Assembly (NCBI GenBank): GCA_964498725.1
Contig: CAZCHS010000006.1
Span: 21,027-85,026 of the forward strand
Direction of reading: 5' to 3'
DNA from: JAFGTP01 sp964498725
GTDB lineage: Bacteria; Fidelibacterota; UBA2242; JAFGTP01
DNA length: 64,000 nt
Shown here: positions 53,555-62,234 of the stretch, one piece after another
How the letters are laid out: each line of letters begins with the position of its first letter
How positions within the stretch are numbered: the stretch's first letter is position 1
Translations under genes and position numbers: made by a program
Notes under the pieces: model-generated
What the model was told of the DNA's origin: nothing
The model's input: only the letters and a program-made list of their open reading frames with translations
The model's database searches: none

Positions 53555-53833
53555 ATGACAAAAATTATTTACCTGTTTTCCTTATCCGTTGCATTGCTGT
53601 CCTTTATTTTGGGTACCATGAACAGCCATATCAGCTTGTTTACCTCCTTTGTCCGCAGTTCAATTGTATTTCTTGGTATTCTTTTTGTCTTTTCAATTAG
53701 TGGACAAATATTGAAATGGATAATACAAAATAATGAAGAATCTACTGCTCTTCAGGTTCAAAAATCTAAGGAACCGGAGCCCAAAGAGAAAGCAGAAGAG
53801 AACAAAGAGGAAAATGAAGAGGTCGAAGAATGA
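53555..53833 (+). CDS. Small membrane protein between flhG and fliA
   Basis: A 92-residue protein, unrecognised. Two hydrophobic segments (IIYLFSLSVALLSFILGTM and SSIVFLGILFVFSISGQIL) are followed by a highly acidic/Lys tail (KEPEPKEKAEENKEENEEVEE). GGGAGA lies about 9 bases before the ATG, and the end overlaps fliA by 4 bases, so it is translated with the flagellar genes. Small proteins of this kind occur next to fliA in several phyla. Function unknown. Confidence 0.75.
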   Translation: MTKIIYLFSLSVALLSFILGTMNSHISLFTSFVRSSIVFLGILFVFSISGQILKWIIQNNEESTALQVQKSKEPEPKEKAEENKEENEEVEE

Positions 53834-54591
53834 GTAATGCAGCACAATATCAAAATGCTGAAGATCTTGTCCAGCAATATGTAGAAACCAAAGACCCTAA
53901 GATCAAAGAAAAAGCTATAAAAAACTATTTGCCCCTGGTAAAATATATTGTCGGACGAATCAATCTGCCTCGTGAAAATGTATTGAAACGGGAAGACCTC
54001 AACCAATATGGCATTGTCGGCTTGCTGGATTCCATTGAACGCTATGATCCCGGCGTTGGCGTCACCTTTAAAACCTTTGCCTACAAACGGATTCACGGCG
54101 AGATTGTTGATGCCATTCGAAAATCCGGTGTTCTTAGCAGAAGCCAGATGAATAAAATCTCAAAACTGCTTGCAGCTATTGAGAAACTAAAAAGTGAGCT
54201 GGGGCGTGAGCCTTCAAGTTCTGAAATTGCCGATCAAATGGGTATTAGCCTTAGCGCATTACACAAAATTCAAAACACAATGTCTCTCACCTTTACACTG
54301 TCCCTGGATGAAAAAATCGGACAGGACAATGAAGAATCCTACACCAGAAAAGATATGATCGCCTCTGATCTGGAAGAGCAACCGGATGAGCAATTACAAA
54401 CCAAAAGTTTAAAAGAAGAATTAAAATATCACATCAAAGAATTGCCCGAAAGAGAAAGAATTGTTCTCGCCCTTTATTATTATGAAGAACTGACACTCAG
54501 TGATATCGGGCAGGTATTAGGTATTAGTGAAAGCAGAGTATCGCAAATTATGAATAAGACATTATCTATATTACAAACCAAACTGAAGTAA
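53830..54591 (+). CDS. fliA: RNA polymerase sigma factor FliA (sigma-28)
   Basis: A 253-residue FliA/WhiG-type sigma that directs late flagellar and chemotaxis genes. Region 2 has LPLVKYIVGRINLP, LNQYGIVGLLDSIERYDPGVGVTFKTFA (partial) and the melting RIHGEIVDAIRK. Region 3 has LGREPSSSEIADQMGIS. Region 4 has LPERERIVLALYYYEELTLSDIGQVLGISESRVSQI (partial), the -35 binding helix. No FlgM anti-sigma gene is in the window. It overlaps the previous gene by 4 bases. Confidence 0.96.
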   Translation: MSNAAQYQNAEDLVQQYVETKDPKIKEKAIKNYLPLVKYIVGRINLPRENVLKREDLNQYGIVGLLDSIERYDPGVGVTFKTFAYKRIHGEIVDAIRKSGVLSRSQMNKISKLLAAIEKLKSELGREPSSSEIADQMGISLSALHKIQNTMSLTFTLSLDEKIGQDNEESYTRKDMIASDLEEQPDEQLQTKSLKEELKYHIKELPERERIVLALYYYEELTLSDIGQVLGISESRVSQIMNKTLSILQTKLK

Positions 54592-54610
54592 TTCATAAAG
54601 GATTGCAATT

Positions 54611-54814
54611 ATGGATCATATTGATACACATCAATATAATCCCACTGAGGTTATCCATTCGATCCGTAATGTCGATCGGGATACCCATCAGGAAAAGAAG
54701 AAGAAAGACAAAAAACAACACCCGAAAAAAGATAAAACAAAAATGAAATCACACAAGAACCATACTGACGACAAAGAAACTATTGGGAGTAAAATTGATC
54801 TTACAATCGGCTAA
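54611..54814 (+). CDS. Small basic protein, unknown
   Basis: A 67-residue His/Lys/Asp-rich hydrophilic protein (NVDRDTHQEKKKKDKKQHPKK) with no helix or family. An AAAGGA site lies 8 bases before the ATG. It lies 19 bases after fliA, and the next gene begins inside its end by 20 bases, so it is likely real and cotranscribed, but short and low-complexity. Role unknown. Confidence 0.55.
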   Translation: MDHIDTHQYNPTEVIHSIRNVDRDTHQEKKKKDKKQHPKKDKTKMKSHKNHTDDKETIGSKIDLTIG

Positions 54815-55769
54815 AATCAAAGGTCTGATCCTGCTGGTAATAATTTTTGCCGCCACAGTTACAGCTCAGGAACAAGTTAATCTTCTCACCAGGGAATATC
54901 CCGAGTACCGCCGTTTTATTCTGGATATCCCTTTTAATGAAGGCGAAACTTACAACAGTGTTATCAAGCCTGTTATCAGCACTATGGCCGATTCCGGGGA
55001 ATTTTCAATTCTGATCACCTCACAAAAAGCCCGGACTTTTAAAGGTGAGAGTTTACGCAAATCCGAAGGCAACATTCCGGTCAGGTTTACCATTTCCTAC
55101 CCCGATTCAAACCAAATATTGATTCAGGGCAAAACCATACCTTTCGATAAGATCACCTCTTTTTATATTATCGACGAAAATAAATATGTTTTTGATATTT
55201 ATGAATATAGTGTGGATGATAACTATTATTCCAATTCTGTCCAATTGCTGAATCCCGAAGACCAAGCAACCAAAGGAGCCGTATCAAGCGAAGATACAAA
55301 CCTTGCCACCTCAATTGTCAATAAAGTCAGGAAAGCACGCCCTGAAAACACTACTGTCAACTTGCTGACAAAATCCCTAAAAACCGCCGGCATGATATTA
55401 TCCGGCCTGATCTTTTTGCTTTTCGCCACTTATTTCATCATAAAGATATATTCCGGCCGGAATATTTTTCAGGATATTGCCGGAATGTCTCAACCTGGCC
55501 CCGGTAAAGAAAAACCGAATAAGCGGCCTCCCCAAAGAAAGCCATCAGAGTACTCTCGAAAACAAGCCCAAATTGACAAGCAAAACCAATCAGCGGAAAC
55601 AGATATCTACAGTTACAACACAAAAAGAGAGACGCCGGTAATCAATGAATCAGCAATTAACTCAATGCTTTTTGATAAAAAAGAAAAACAGATCAGAAAG
55701 ATAATGCATCAGAAAAAATTAAACTATAATGAAGCCGAGATGCTGTTTAATCTTTCGCATAAAAGTTAA
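54795..55769 (+). CDS. Exported, membrane-anchored protein of unknown function
   Basis: A 324-residue protein I do not recognise. A signal peptide (AKIKGLILLVIIFAATVTAQE) is followed by a mixed alpha/beta domain (35-175) with GETYNSVIKPVI, FSILITSQKARTFKG and FTISYPDSNQILIQG. A second helix at about 198-220 (AGMILSGLIFLLFATYFII) anchors a basic, Pro/Lys-rich tail that ends in a short helix (EKQIRKIMHQKKLNYNEAEML). I choose TTG 54795 (GGGAG lies 5 bases before it). Its place among flagellar genes suggests a flagellar-export or motor accessory; this is inference. Confidence 0.7.
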   Translation: MILQSAKIKGLILLVIIFAATVTAQEQVNLLTREYPEYRRFILDIPFNEGETYNSVIKPVISTMADSGEFSILITSQKARTFKGESLRKSEGNIPVRFTISYPDSNQILIQGKTIPFDKITSFYIIDENKYVFDIYEYSVDDNYYSNSVQLLNPEDQATKGAVSSEDTNLATSIVNKVRKARPENTTVNLLTKSLKTAGMILSGLIFLLFATYFIIKIYSGRNIFQDIAGMSQPGPGKEKPNKRPPQRKPSEYSRKQAQIDKQNQSAETDIYSYNTKRETPVINESAINSMLFDKKEKQIRKIMHQKKLNYNEAEMLFNLSHKS

Positions 55770-55776
55770 GATTTAA

Positions 55777-56067
55777 ATGAATAATGAACCGACATCTTAT
55801 CCTGTTACTTACAATCTTGAAGATCTCAAAAAACGGCTGGAAATAGGAATGCAGGTAAAAGGCCGGATTTTGGAATGCCCAAAGAAAAACCGCTATATCC
55901 TGAGAATCCGGGGGTACAACATCTACACTGAATCCAATAAGAAATTTGATAGAAACGATGAAATCCTGCTTACTGTTAAGAAGATTAGCCCCAACCTTGT
56001 GTTGGATATGAAAAAGGCCGGACACTATGTGGACCCTGATAATAATCAAGCCGATATCATAATTTGA
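55777..56067 (+). CDS. Small protein of unknown function
   Basis: A 96-residue soluble protein with no recognised family. Its middle (MQVKGRILECPKKNRYILRIRG, NDEILLTVKKI; partial) has the strand spacing of a small OB/S1-like barrel. The start lies 7 bases after the previous stop, and its TGA overlaps the ATG of the kinase gene (TGATG). It is very likely translated with the flanking genes. Confidence 0.6.
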   Translation: MNNEPTSYPVTYNLEDLKKRLEIGMQVKGRILECPKKNRYILRIRGYNIYTESNKKFDRNDEILLTVKKISPNLVLDMKKAGHYVDPDNNQADIII

Positions 56068-57275
56068 TGGATCAAAATTTGAATAAAAAGAACAAATATA
56101 ACGGAACCCTGTTAAAAGATTATGTCACCACTGTGACTCTGCTGGAGAATATGTCTGATGGCATTTTCATCCTGTCAGACCACGGACAGATACAATATGC
56201 TAACCATTCGGCAACCACAATGCTGCATGCAGATGCCGAACATCTGATCGGCCGCTATTTCGATGACTTTCTGCTATCACAAGAATCCAACCAGAAAAAA
56301 TCAGCCAATCCCTCCAATCTACTGGATAAATTGAATGATGGAATTTTCAGCAATATCGAAACCGTACTGGTGAATAATAAGCATGAAATACCGGTGATCA
56401 TCAATATTAATTTGATCAATGACAATGGTGATAAAAACCGCTATTTAATTGTCACCGCCAAAGATATTTCACAATGGAAAAACCTGGAGAAGGAATTACA
56501 GGAACAGCAGGCGGTTACTATTTCACGACACCGGTTAAAACTCATCGGCGAACTTTCCGTTGGCCTTGTTCATGAGATTACCCAGCCATTGCTGGCGCTC
56601 AAGATGCGGTCAGAACTACTGCAGGAAAAAATCAATAACGACCAAATATCAAAAAAAGATATCAATTCTAATTTTACACAAATATTCGAACTGATCACCA
56701 GGATCGAAAACACGATCCGGAATGTTCGGGATTATGCCCATCAGACAGAAGACGATGCGATTACCGATGTAATGATTGATGATATTATTCTGGAAGCCAT
56801 GAAATTAATTGAATATGAATTAACCGAGAACCGCATCCGGTTTTTTATCAACAAAGAAGAAGAATTACCCAAGATAACAACGAATAAGGTCATGCTGGAA
56901 CAAGTCTTTTTGAACTTGCTAAAAAACTCCATCGATTCCATAAAAAATACGCCTTTTAAAGAAAATGAGGAGCGTAAAATCGATATTGCGATCAATTCGG
57001 CTGAAGAAAAATGGATCGAGGTCTCTGTCGAAGATAATGGTAAAAAAATCTCCCCGGACATTGTTGATAAGATTTTTGATCCCTTCTTTACCACCAAAAG
57101 TTTTAAAAATAATTCCGGTCTGGGACTAACAATATCACGAAATGTGGTTAATTCTCTCGGCGGTGATATTCGGCTGGATGATAATAAAAAGCGATTTATC
57201 ATTCAACTGCCGGTAATTCAAAAAGATGAGCAGGAACAGTTGATGAATTTCATAGAAATGCTAAACCAGGTGTAA
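56067..57275 (+). CDS. Soluble PAS sensor histidine kinase, possible flagellar checkpoint kinase
   Basis: A 402-residue kinase: PAS (about 25-150; MSDGIFILSDHGQIQYAN), coiled-coil, HisKA with GLVHEITQPLLALKMRSELL, and HATPase with N-box VFLNLLKNSIDS, a DNGKKI G1 box and SGLGLTISRNVV. In several bacteria a soluble PAS kinase of this form (FlgS/FlrB/FleS) activates a sigma-54 regulator of flagellar genes. Its position behind flhF, flhG and fliA and the -24/-12-like elements fit, but there is no NtrC-type regulator here. TTG at 56064 is an alternative start. Confidence 0.85.
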   Translation: MDQNLNKKNKYNGTLLKDYVTTVTLLENMSDGIFILSDHGQIQYANHSATTMLHADAEHLIGRYFDDFLLSQESNQKKSANPSNLLDKLNDGIFSNIETVLVNNKHEIPVIININLINDNGDKNRYLIVTAKDISQWKNLEKELQEQQAVTISRHRLKLIGELSVGLVHEITQPLLALKMRSELLQEKINNDQISKKDINSNFTQIFELITRIENTIRNVRDYAHQTEDDAITDVMIDDIILEAMKLIEYELTENRIRFFINKEEELPKITTNKVMLEQVFLNLLKNSIDSIKNTPFKENEERKIDIAINSAEEKWIEVSVEDNGKKISPDIVDKIFDPFFTTKSFKNNSGLGLTISRNVVNSLGGDIRLDDNKKRFIIQLPVIQKDEQEQLMNFIEMLNQV

Positions 57276-57277
57276 TT

Positions 57278-58093
57278 ATGAGTAAAAAAGTAAAAACAGA
57301 ATTTTTAAGTGAAATTGTTGTCATTCTTCAGCAGGGATTAAAATCCCAGGATACCTTTGTCGCAGTTTTCAATCTGCTGGAAAACACAATTCCTTTTACA
57401 TCAGCAACATTGTTTCTCTATGATGAAAGCAAAGATGAACTCAATGTAATTCACCAAAAAGGCAAATATATTGCTGATCTCGCCAGTGAAATTCCTTTTA
57501 GCAGAGGTATGGGCATCTCCAGTTATGTTAGTCGTCAGCGGGAACCCATTATTCTGGAATCATTGGAAAAATCCCGTCCCGGCAAAGATAAACGGTTCAA
57601 CTCATTTATCTCCATTCCCCTTTGGGTCGGTGAAAAATTGATTGGCGTCCTTAATCTGGGACATGAAGATTCAGGATATTACAGCCAGCAGGAAAAGGAG
57701 GATTATAAAATCGTTGGCTCGCAGATATCAATGATCGTGGAAAAAATTGATCTCCGCTCAAAGCTGGAAAATAAAAATATGGAATTGACAACAGCCCTGG
57801 ACAAATTACATAAAGCACAAGAGGAACTGGTCAGCAAGGAAAAACTGGCAACGATTGGCGAAGTGGCTGTCACAGTCAACCATGAAATCAATAATCCCCT
57901 GACATCCATCATTGGAATGGCGGAAATCCTGGAAATTGCCTACAATGCCGGCAATTCAAAAAAGGTTCTCGAGGGCCTCAAAGGAATTCTCAAGCAAGCC
58001 AAAAAAATCCAGAAAGTCACCGAAAAACTCAATAAAGTGAAAGAGGCCAAAAGTATCAACTATCACGGCGATATTAATATGCTTGAAATCTAG
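57278..58093 (+). CDS. GAF-HisKA protein lacking the ATPase domain
   Basis: A 271-residue protein with a GAF domain (about 18-155; FTSATLFLYDESKD, SRGMGISSYVSRQREPIIL), a coiled coil and a HisKA dimerisation helix with VAVTVNHEINNPLTSIIGMAEIL (the His is present; shown in part). It ends soon after the second helix and has no HATPase domain, so it cannot use ATP. It follows the PAS kinase gene by two bases. Hypothesis: phosphorylated in trans by that kinase, or a modulator. I see no frameshift that would add the missing domain; the stop is genuine. Confidence 0.82.
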   Translation: MSKKVKTEFLSEIVVILQQGLKSQDTFVAVFNLLENTIPFTSATLFLYDESKDELNVIHQKGKYIADLASEIPFSRGMGISSYVSRQREPIILESLEKSRPGKDKRFNSFISIPLWVGEKLIGVLNLGHEDSGYYSQQEKEDYKIVGSQISMIVEKIDLRSKLENKNMELTTALDKLHKAQEELVSKEKLATIGEVAVTVNHEINNPLTSIIGMAEILEIAYNAGNSKKVLEGLKGILKQAKKIQKVTEKLNKVKEAKSINYHGDINMLEI

Positions 58094-58131
58094 CCCTTCT
58101 TCCCTACTCCTATATTTAATTGCATTCTGAT

Positions 58132-58160
58132 TAAGATATTTGCCGGGAATGCATTATATT
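58132..58160 (+). promoter_or_regulatory. Candidate promoter for rsmI
   Basis: TTAAGA (58132-58137), 17-base spacer, TATATT (58155-58160); rsmI ATG at 58181. Only a moderate consensus match. Confidence 0.35.
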
Positions 58161-58180
58161 TACCAACAAAAAATAAGACT

Positions 58181-58891
58181 ATGGAACAAGGAAAATTATA
58201 TATTGTTGCAACACCTATTGGTAATCTGAAAGATATTACCTACAGAGCCATCGAAGTATTGAAGGCTGTGGATGTAATTGGTGTGGAAGATACTCGTCAT
58301 TCCGGCCCACTATTGAAACATTACCGGATCGACACACCGACAATCAGTTTTTTTGAACATAACGAACAGAAAAGAACTGAGGAGTTTCTGGAAAAACTAG
58401 CCAACGGACAATCTATAGCGATTATTTCCGACGCCGGCACGCCTGCCATCAGTGACCCCGGCTACCGGTTAATTTCTGAAGCTGTGAATAATAATTTTAC
58501 CGTTGTCCCGCTTCCCGGTGCCTCATCGGTATTAACCGCCCTGGTTGGCTCGGGATTTCCCACTGACAGGTTTGTTTTTGAAGGATTTCTGCCCAAGAAA
58601 AAGGGACGCCAAACCCGGCTTTTGGAATGGCAGAAAGAAAAACGTACAATTATCTTTTTTGAAAGCCCCCACCGAATAATCAAAACCCTGGAAGATTGCC
58701 GGGATTATCTTGGTAACAGGGAATTGGCTATTGGCCGCGAAATGACCAAAATGTATGAAGAATTTCATCGCGGCACAGCTGCCGAATTGTTGGAATATTT
58801 TCAGCAGGAAAAACCCCGGGGCGAATTTGTCGTGGTTATTAAAAACGAAAAAAAGAAAAAAGTAAAAGTGAATAAATATGCCAAAAAGTAA
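58181..58891 (+). CDS. rsmI: 16S rRNA (cytidine(1402)-2'-O)-methyltransferase RsmI
   Basis: A 236-residue SAM-dependent enzyme of the tetrapyrrole-methylase fold that 2'-O-methylates C1402 of 16S rRNA. Motifs: YIVATPIGNLKDITYRAIEVL, GVEDTRHSGPLLKHY, ISDAGTPAISDPGYRL, LPGASSVLTALVGSG, GFLPKKKGRQTRLLE. The Lys-rich C-terminus is short. It overlaps the DUF362 gene by 14 bases. Confidence 0.96.
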   Translation: MEQGKLYIVATPIGNLKDITYRAIEVLKAVDVIGVEDTRHSGPLLKHYRIDTPTISFFEHNEQKRTEEFLEKLANGQSIAIISDAGTPAISDPGYRLISEAVNNNFTVVPLPGASSVLTALVGSGFPTDRFVFEGFLPKKKGRQTRLLEWQKEKRTIIFFESPHRIIKTLEDCRDYLGNRELAIGREMTKMYEEFHRGTAAELLEYFQQEKPRGEFVVVIKNEKKKKVKVNKYAKK

Positions 58892-60026
58892 AGTCGCGCT
58901 GATCAAATGCACTTCTTACGATCAGGAACAGGTAAATGACGCCTTTTTCCGGGCAATGGAATTGTTGGGCGGTCATCAGGAACTTATCGGTTCTGCCGGT
59001 AAAATTATGCTCAAACCCAATCTACTCAGTCCCCAGGAACCCGCAAAAGCCGTTACAACCCATCCGGCTGTTTTTACAGCAGTAGCCACCTATTTTCAAC
59101 AAAATTATTCGAATTCCATCATTCGATACGGGGACTCCGCACCCAAAGGAACCACTGTCAAAATTCTGGAAACCACTGGTATGCAGTCGGCGGCAGCAAA
59201 ATTAGGCATCAAGAACAGCAATTTTGAAGAAAAGGTGACCCTCTCAAATCCAAAAGGCAATATTCACAAGCAATTCACAATCGCGAAGCCGGTGGCTGAC
59301 TGTGATGCGCTTATTAATATTGCAAAATTTAAAACTCATCATCTTACCCGGATTACCGCCGCCGTGAAAAATCTTTTTGGCTGTATTCCGGGACTGATGA
59401 AACCGGAATTTCATGTCAAACTCCCCGGCGTCAAGGAATTCAGCCAAATGATGGTGGAACTGGACATTTTTCTGGATGCAAAACTGCATGTGATTGACGC
59501 CATCGAAGCCATGGAGGGTAATGGACCCAATTCCGGCAACACAAAAAAACTGAATTGCATCATCGTAAGTTCTGATCCTGTCGCAGCTGATACTGTGGCC
59601 TGTAAACTGATCGGCCTGCAAGCCTCCCGCGTATTAACCAATGAGATCGGTGAAAAATTTGGCCTCGGCAACATGAAAGAGATCGAACTTGTTGGCGATG
59701 ATATTGACCAGCTGAAGGATAAAACTTTTGTGGTACAACGGGGTGTTAACCTTTCCACAAATGTGGCCTGGAAATATCGCTACCTCAAAAATCTCATATC
59801 ACTAAAACCGGTGATCAACACGCAAAAGTGCATTAAATGCGGGGAATGCATCAGCCATTGTCCGGTTGACCCGGTAGGTGTGGATTGGTCGAAAAAAAGC
59901 GAGTTCCCGGTATACAATTACACAAATTGCATCCGTTGTTACTGTTGCCAGGAAGTCTGCCCAAAAGGCGCCATCGATATTAAAACACCTTTAACTCGAA
60001 AAATAATGGACAAAATTTTCTCATGA
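58878..60026 (+). CDS. DUF362 protein with two 4Fe-4S clusters
   Basis: A 382-residue protein: an N-terminal DUF362 domain (VALIKCTSYDQ, KIMLKPNLLSPQEP, HPAVFTAVATYF, INIAKFKTHHLTRITAAVKNLFG, partial) and a C-terminal ferredoxin domain with two cysteine motifs (CIKCGECISHCP and CIRCYCCQEVCP). Found in many anaerobes; proposed redox or iron-sulfur assembly role, not proved. It overlaps rsmI by 14 bases and the membrane-protein gene by 4 bases. The presence of this type hints at a low-oxygen lifestyle. Confidence 0.9.
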   Translation: MPKSKVALIKCTSYDQEQVNDAFFRAMELLGGHQELIGSAGKIMLKPNLLSPQEPAKAVTTHPAVFTAVATYFQQNYSNSIIRYGDSAPKGTTVKILETTGMQSAAAKLGIKNSNFEEKVTLSNPKGNIHKQFTIAKPVADCDALINIAKFKTHHLTRITAAVKNLFGCIPGLMKPEFHVKLPGVKEFSQMMVELDIFLDAKLHVIDAIEAMEGNGPNSGNTKKLNCIIVSSDPVAADTVACKLIGLQASRVLTNEIGEKFGLGNMKEIELVGDDIDQLKDKTFVVQRGVNLSTNVAWKYRYLKNLISLKPVINTQKCIKCGECISHCPVDPVGVDWSKKSEFPVYNYTNCIRCYCCQEVCPKGAIDIKTPLTRKIMDKIFS

Positions 60027-60397
60027 TCTATCAGTTTATTTATACACTCATTGGCGGAATATTTCTGCTCCTGGGGCTTTTTGTCAATCTGGCCCAACCT
60101 ACTTTTAGAAAATTATTGAAAATGATCAGCGATAAGGAATTTTTTGTTCTGCCCGGTATTTTGGAACTGGCTATCAGTTTGACTTTGTTATACTTTCGGT
60201 ACGAGACAAAAATTCCTTTTATTATCACGATGACCGGTATTTTAATGTTTATTGACGGCATACTTTATTTATTAGGTCCCCGGGCTGTTAAGGAAAGCAT
60301 ACAAATGCTTCTTGATATGGAATCCAAATACCTGCGGTATTACAGTTTGATATTTTTCCTGCTGGCGGCAATAATTTTAGTAGGTGGGTTTTTATAA
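60023..60397 (+). CDS. Small membrane protein, unknown
   Basis: A 124-residue integral membrane protein with about four helices (5-25, 45-60, 65-85, 103-123). The pattern FVLPGILELAISLTLLYFRY is not a family I can name. It begins in the last bases of the DUF362 gene (ATGA), so the two are coupled, then a bidirectional terminator follows. Function unknown. Confidence 0.75.
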   Translation: MIYQFIYTLIGGIFLLLGLFVNLAQPTFRKLLKMISDKEFFVLPGILELAISLTLLYFRYETKIPFIITMTGILMFIDGILYLLGPRAVKESIQMLLDMESKYLRYYSLIFFLLAAIILVGGFL

Positions 60398-60421
60398 GGT
60401 TCTTTGAAAATTCATACCTGG

Positions 60422-60459
60422 AAAAAAAAGAGGGTTGCTATAGACAACCCTCTTTTTTT
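60422..60459. terminator. Bidirectional terminator
   Basis: AGAGGGTTG (60429-60437) pairs with CAACCCTCT (60445-60453), with A's to the left and T's to the right. It ends the DUF362 operon (plus) and the tRNA-Gly transcript (minus). Confidence 0.88.
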
Positions 60460-60460
60460 G

Positions 60461-60532
60461 AGCGAGAGACGAGACTTGAACTCGCGACAACCACGTTGGC
60501 AACGTGGAGCTCTACCACTGAGCTACTCTCGC
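60461..60532 (-). tRNA. tRNA-Gly (GCC anticodon), copy 2
   Basis: Seventy-two bases identical to the plus-strand copy at 32841-32912, in inverted orientation; GCC anticodon, same acceptor and T arms, CCA not encoded. Followed on its strand by its own terminator. The flanks differ from copy 1 apart from AT just upstream and CAAAAAAA downstream. Confidence 0.96.
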
Positions 60533-60630
60533 ATTTCATCATTGAAAATAACGGCGTAAATTTATAGGAAAAATGACAAAAAAACAAAAAAAATTTAAAA
60601 AATTTCAGATTTCTTATAATCAACCATAAC

Positions 60631-62199
60631 CTATTGGTTCTCCTGTACGGGAAAATAGAGATTAAAGGTTGTCCCCTCATTCACCTTACTATCCACATCA
60701 ATTTTCACCTTATAGGATTTGAGCATATTATAGCAGCTGTACAATCCGAGCCCGGTGCCGCAAGGTTCGTCTGATCCCGGTTTCCGTTCTTTAGGTTTTG
60801 ATGTATAAAAAGGATCAAAGAGTTTATCGATGTTCTCTTTTTCAATGCCACATCCGGAATCAGTGATTTTAACAAGAATATTACCATCAACCAATTGGGA
60901 AGATATACTCAGATTTTTTTCCTTCACATCATACATGGCATCCAGTGCATTTTGTATGATATTGGCAAAAGCCTGGGAAAAATTATTATACACACCTAAA
61001 ATTGTTGGTAAATTGTCAGCAAGTTTAATTTCCTTATTGACATAATGCTTAAAATCCAGATTACTTTGTAAAAGGCCGATTTCATTTTGGAGGACTTCAT
61101 TAATATCAATTTCCTGAACGTTTTCATCCTTTTCCTTGCGCAGACTAATCATCATGGATTCGGTGATTGCTTCAATTTTTTTGGTGGAACGATATATTAT
61201 ATCAAGATTATCCAGTTCATTATTGCCAAGTTTTATTAACTGTACCGCCCCCATGATGGAAGTTAATGGCGTGCGGATATTGTGGGCCAGGCCTGAGGTC
61301 AGCATACCTATGGATGCCAGACGGTGTTCTTTTATCAACTCCGATTCCAACTGACGATGTTTTTCCTCCATTTTTTTTCGCTGAGTAAGGTCTCTGACAA
61401 TTCCCTGGTAGCCGATAATGATTTCACTTTCGTATATCGGCCGAGCATTGATTTCTGTGTAGGAAAAATTGTTTTCACCGGTAATCAATTTCAATTGAAT
61501 GGCCTCGACATTATTGCCGCGCTGTAGTTTATCACGAACCTGGTCAATCTCCTTTATATCGTCATGCTCAAAAGCTTCGGAAAATTCCCGGCCAATCAGA
61601 TCATCTGGCAATATGTCAAATAATCGCTCGGAAGCCCTGGAGACAAACGTAAAAATAAAATTTTTGTCCAAACGAAAGATCATATCAAAACTGCCTTCAA
61701 TCAGATTTCGATATTTGTTCTCACTTTTAATCAGTTCCAACTCAGTTGTTTTTAATTTGGTAATATCCCGGGTCACCACTGCCACATGGGTAATCTTCCG
61801 GTTCTCATCAAAATAGGGATAATAGACCACATAATAATAGCCTTCCTTATTGTTCTCAAAACGGAACCAGTCCTGGTAATGAATGGTCTCCCCTTTAAAA
61901 CACCGTTTCAGAATATCTTTTAATGTGTGCTTGAAGGCTTCTTTGCCCCATACATCGTAAACCTTCTGACCCAGAATTTTTGTCTTATTCATCTTATGTT
62001 CGCGGCAATAGGAATTATTTACTGCCACATACTCATAATTCCGGTTGATCAGGGTCATGAAATCTTCGGCCGCATTGGAGATGAACTGATACTTATTCAG
62101 ATATTTGATTTCATTTTCCAGAGATACAATCACCTTATCCTTTTCTTTCAAGGAGTGTTGTAATTCTTTTAGTTTAGTCTTTAATTTGTCTGTATTCAT
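60631..62199 (-). CDS. PAS-PAS sensor histidine kinase
   Basis: A 522-residue soluble kinase. An N-terminal coiled coil (LKTKLKELQHSLKEKDKVIVSL, partial), PAS 1 (about 38-155), PAS 2 (165-285; FDMIFRLDKNFIFTFVS), HisKA with GMLTSGLAHNIRTPLTSIMG and HATPase with FANIIQNALDAMYD and DSGCGIE. It has no receiver or membrane segment. Candidate promoter at 62235-62263. It faces tRNA-Gly; no cognate regulator is adjacent. Confidence 0.9.
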   Translation of the reverse strand: MNTDKLKTKLKELQHSLKEKDKVIVSLENEIKYLNKYQFISNAAEDFMTLINRNYEYVAVNNSYCREHKMNKTKILGQKVYDVWGKEAFKHTLKDILKRCFKGETIHYQDWFRFENNKEGYYYVVYYPYFDENRKITHVAVVTRDITKLKTTELELIKSENKYRNLIEGSFDMIFRLDKNFIFTFVSRASERLFDILPDDLIGREFSEAFEHDDIKEIDQVRDKLQRGNNVEAIQLKLITGENNFSYTEINARPIYESEIIIGYQGIVRDLTQRKKMEEKHRQLESELIKEHRLASIGMLTSGLAHNIRTPLTSIMGAVQLIKLGNNELDNLDIIYRSTKKIEAITESMMISLRKEKDENVQEIDINEVLQNEIGLLQSNLDFKHYVNKEIKLADNLPTILGVYNNFSQAFANIIQNALDAMYDVKEKNLSISSQLVDGNILVKITDSGCGIEKENIDKLFDPFYTSKPKERKPGSDEPCGTGLGLYSCYNMLKSYKVKIDVDSKVNEGTTFNLYFPVQENQ

Positions 62200-62234
62200 G
62201 AACAGTCCCGGTAAAAATTTGAAAACGTTAATAT

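Noticed and set aside
57278..58093. Frameshift explanation for the missing ATPase domain
   Set aside because: No HATPase motifs (N-box or G-box) are found in any frame between the stop and rsmI, only 87 bases.
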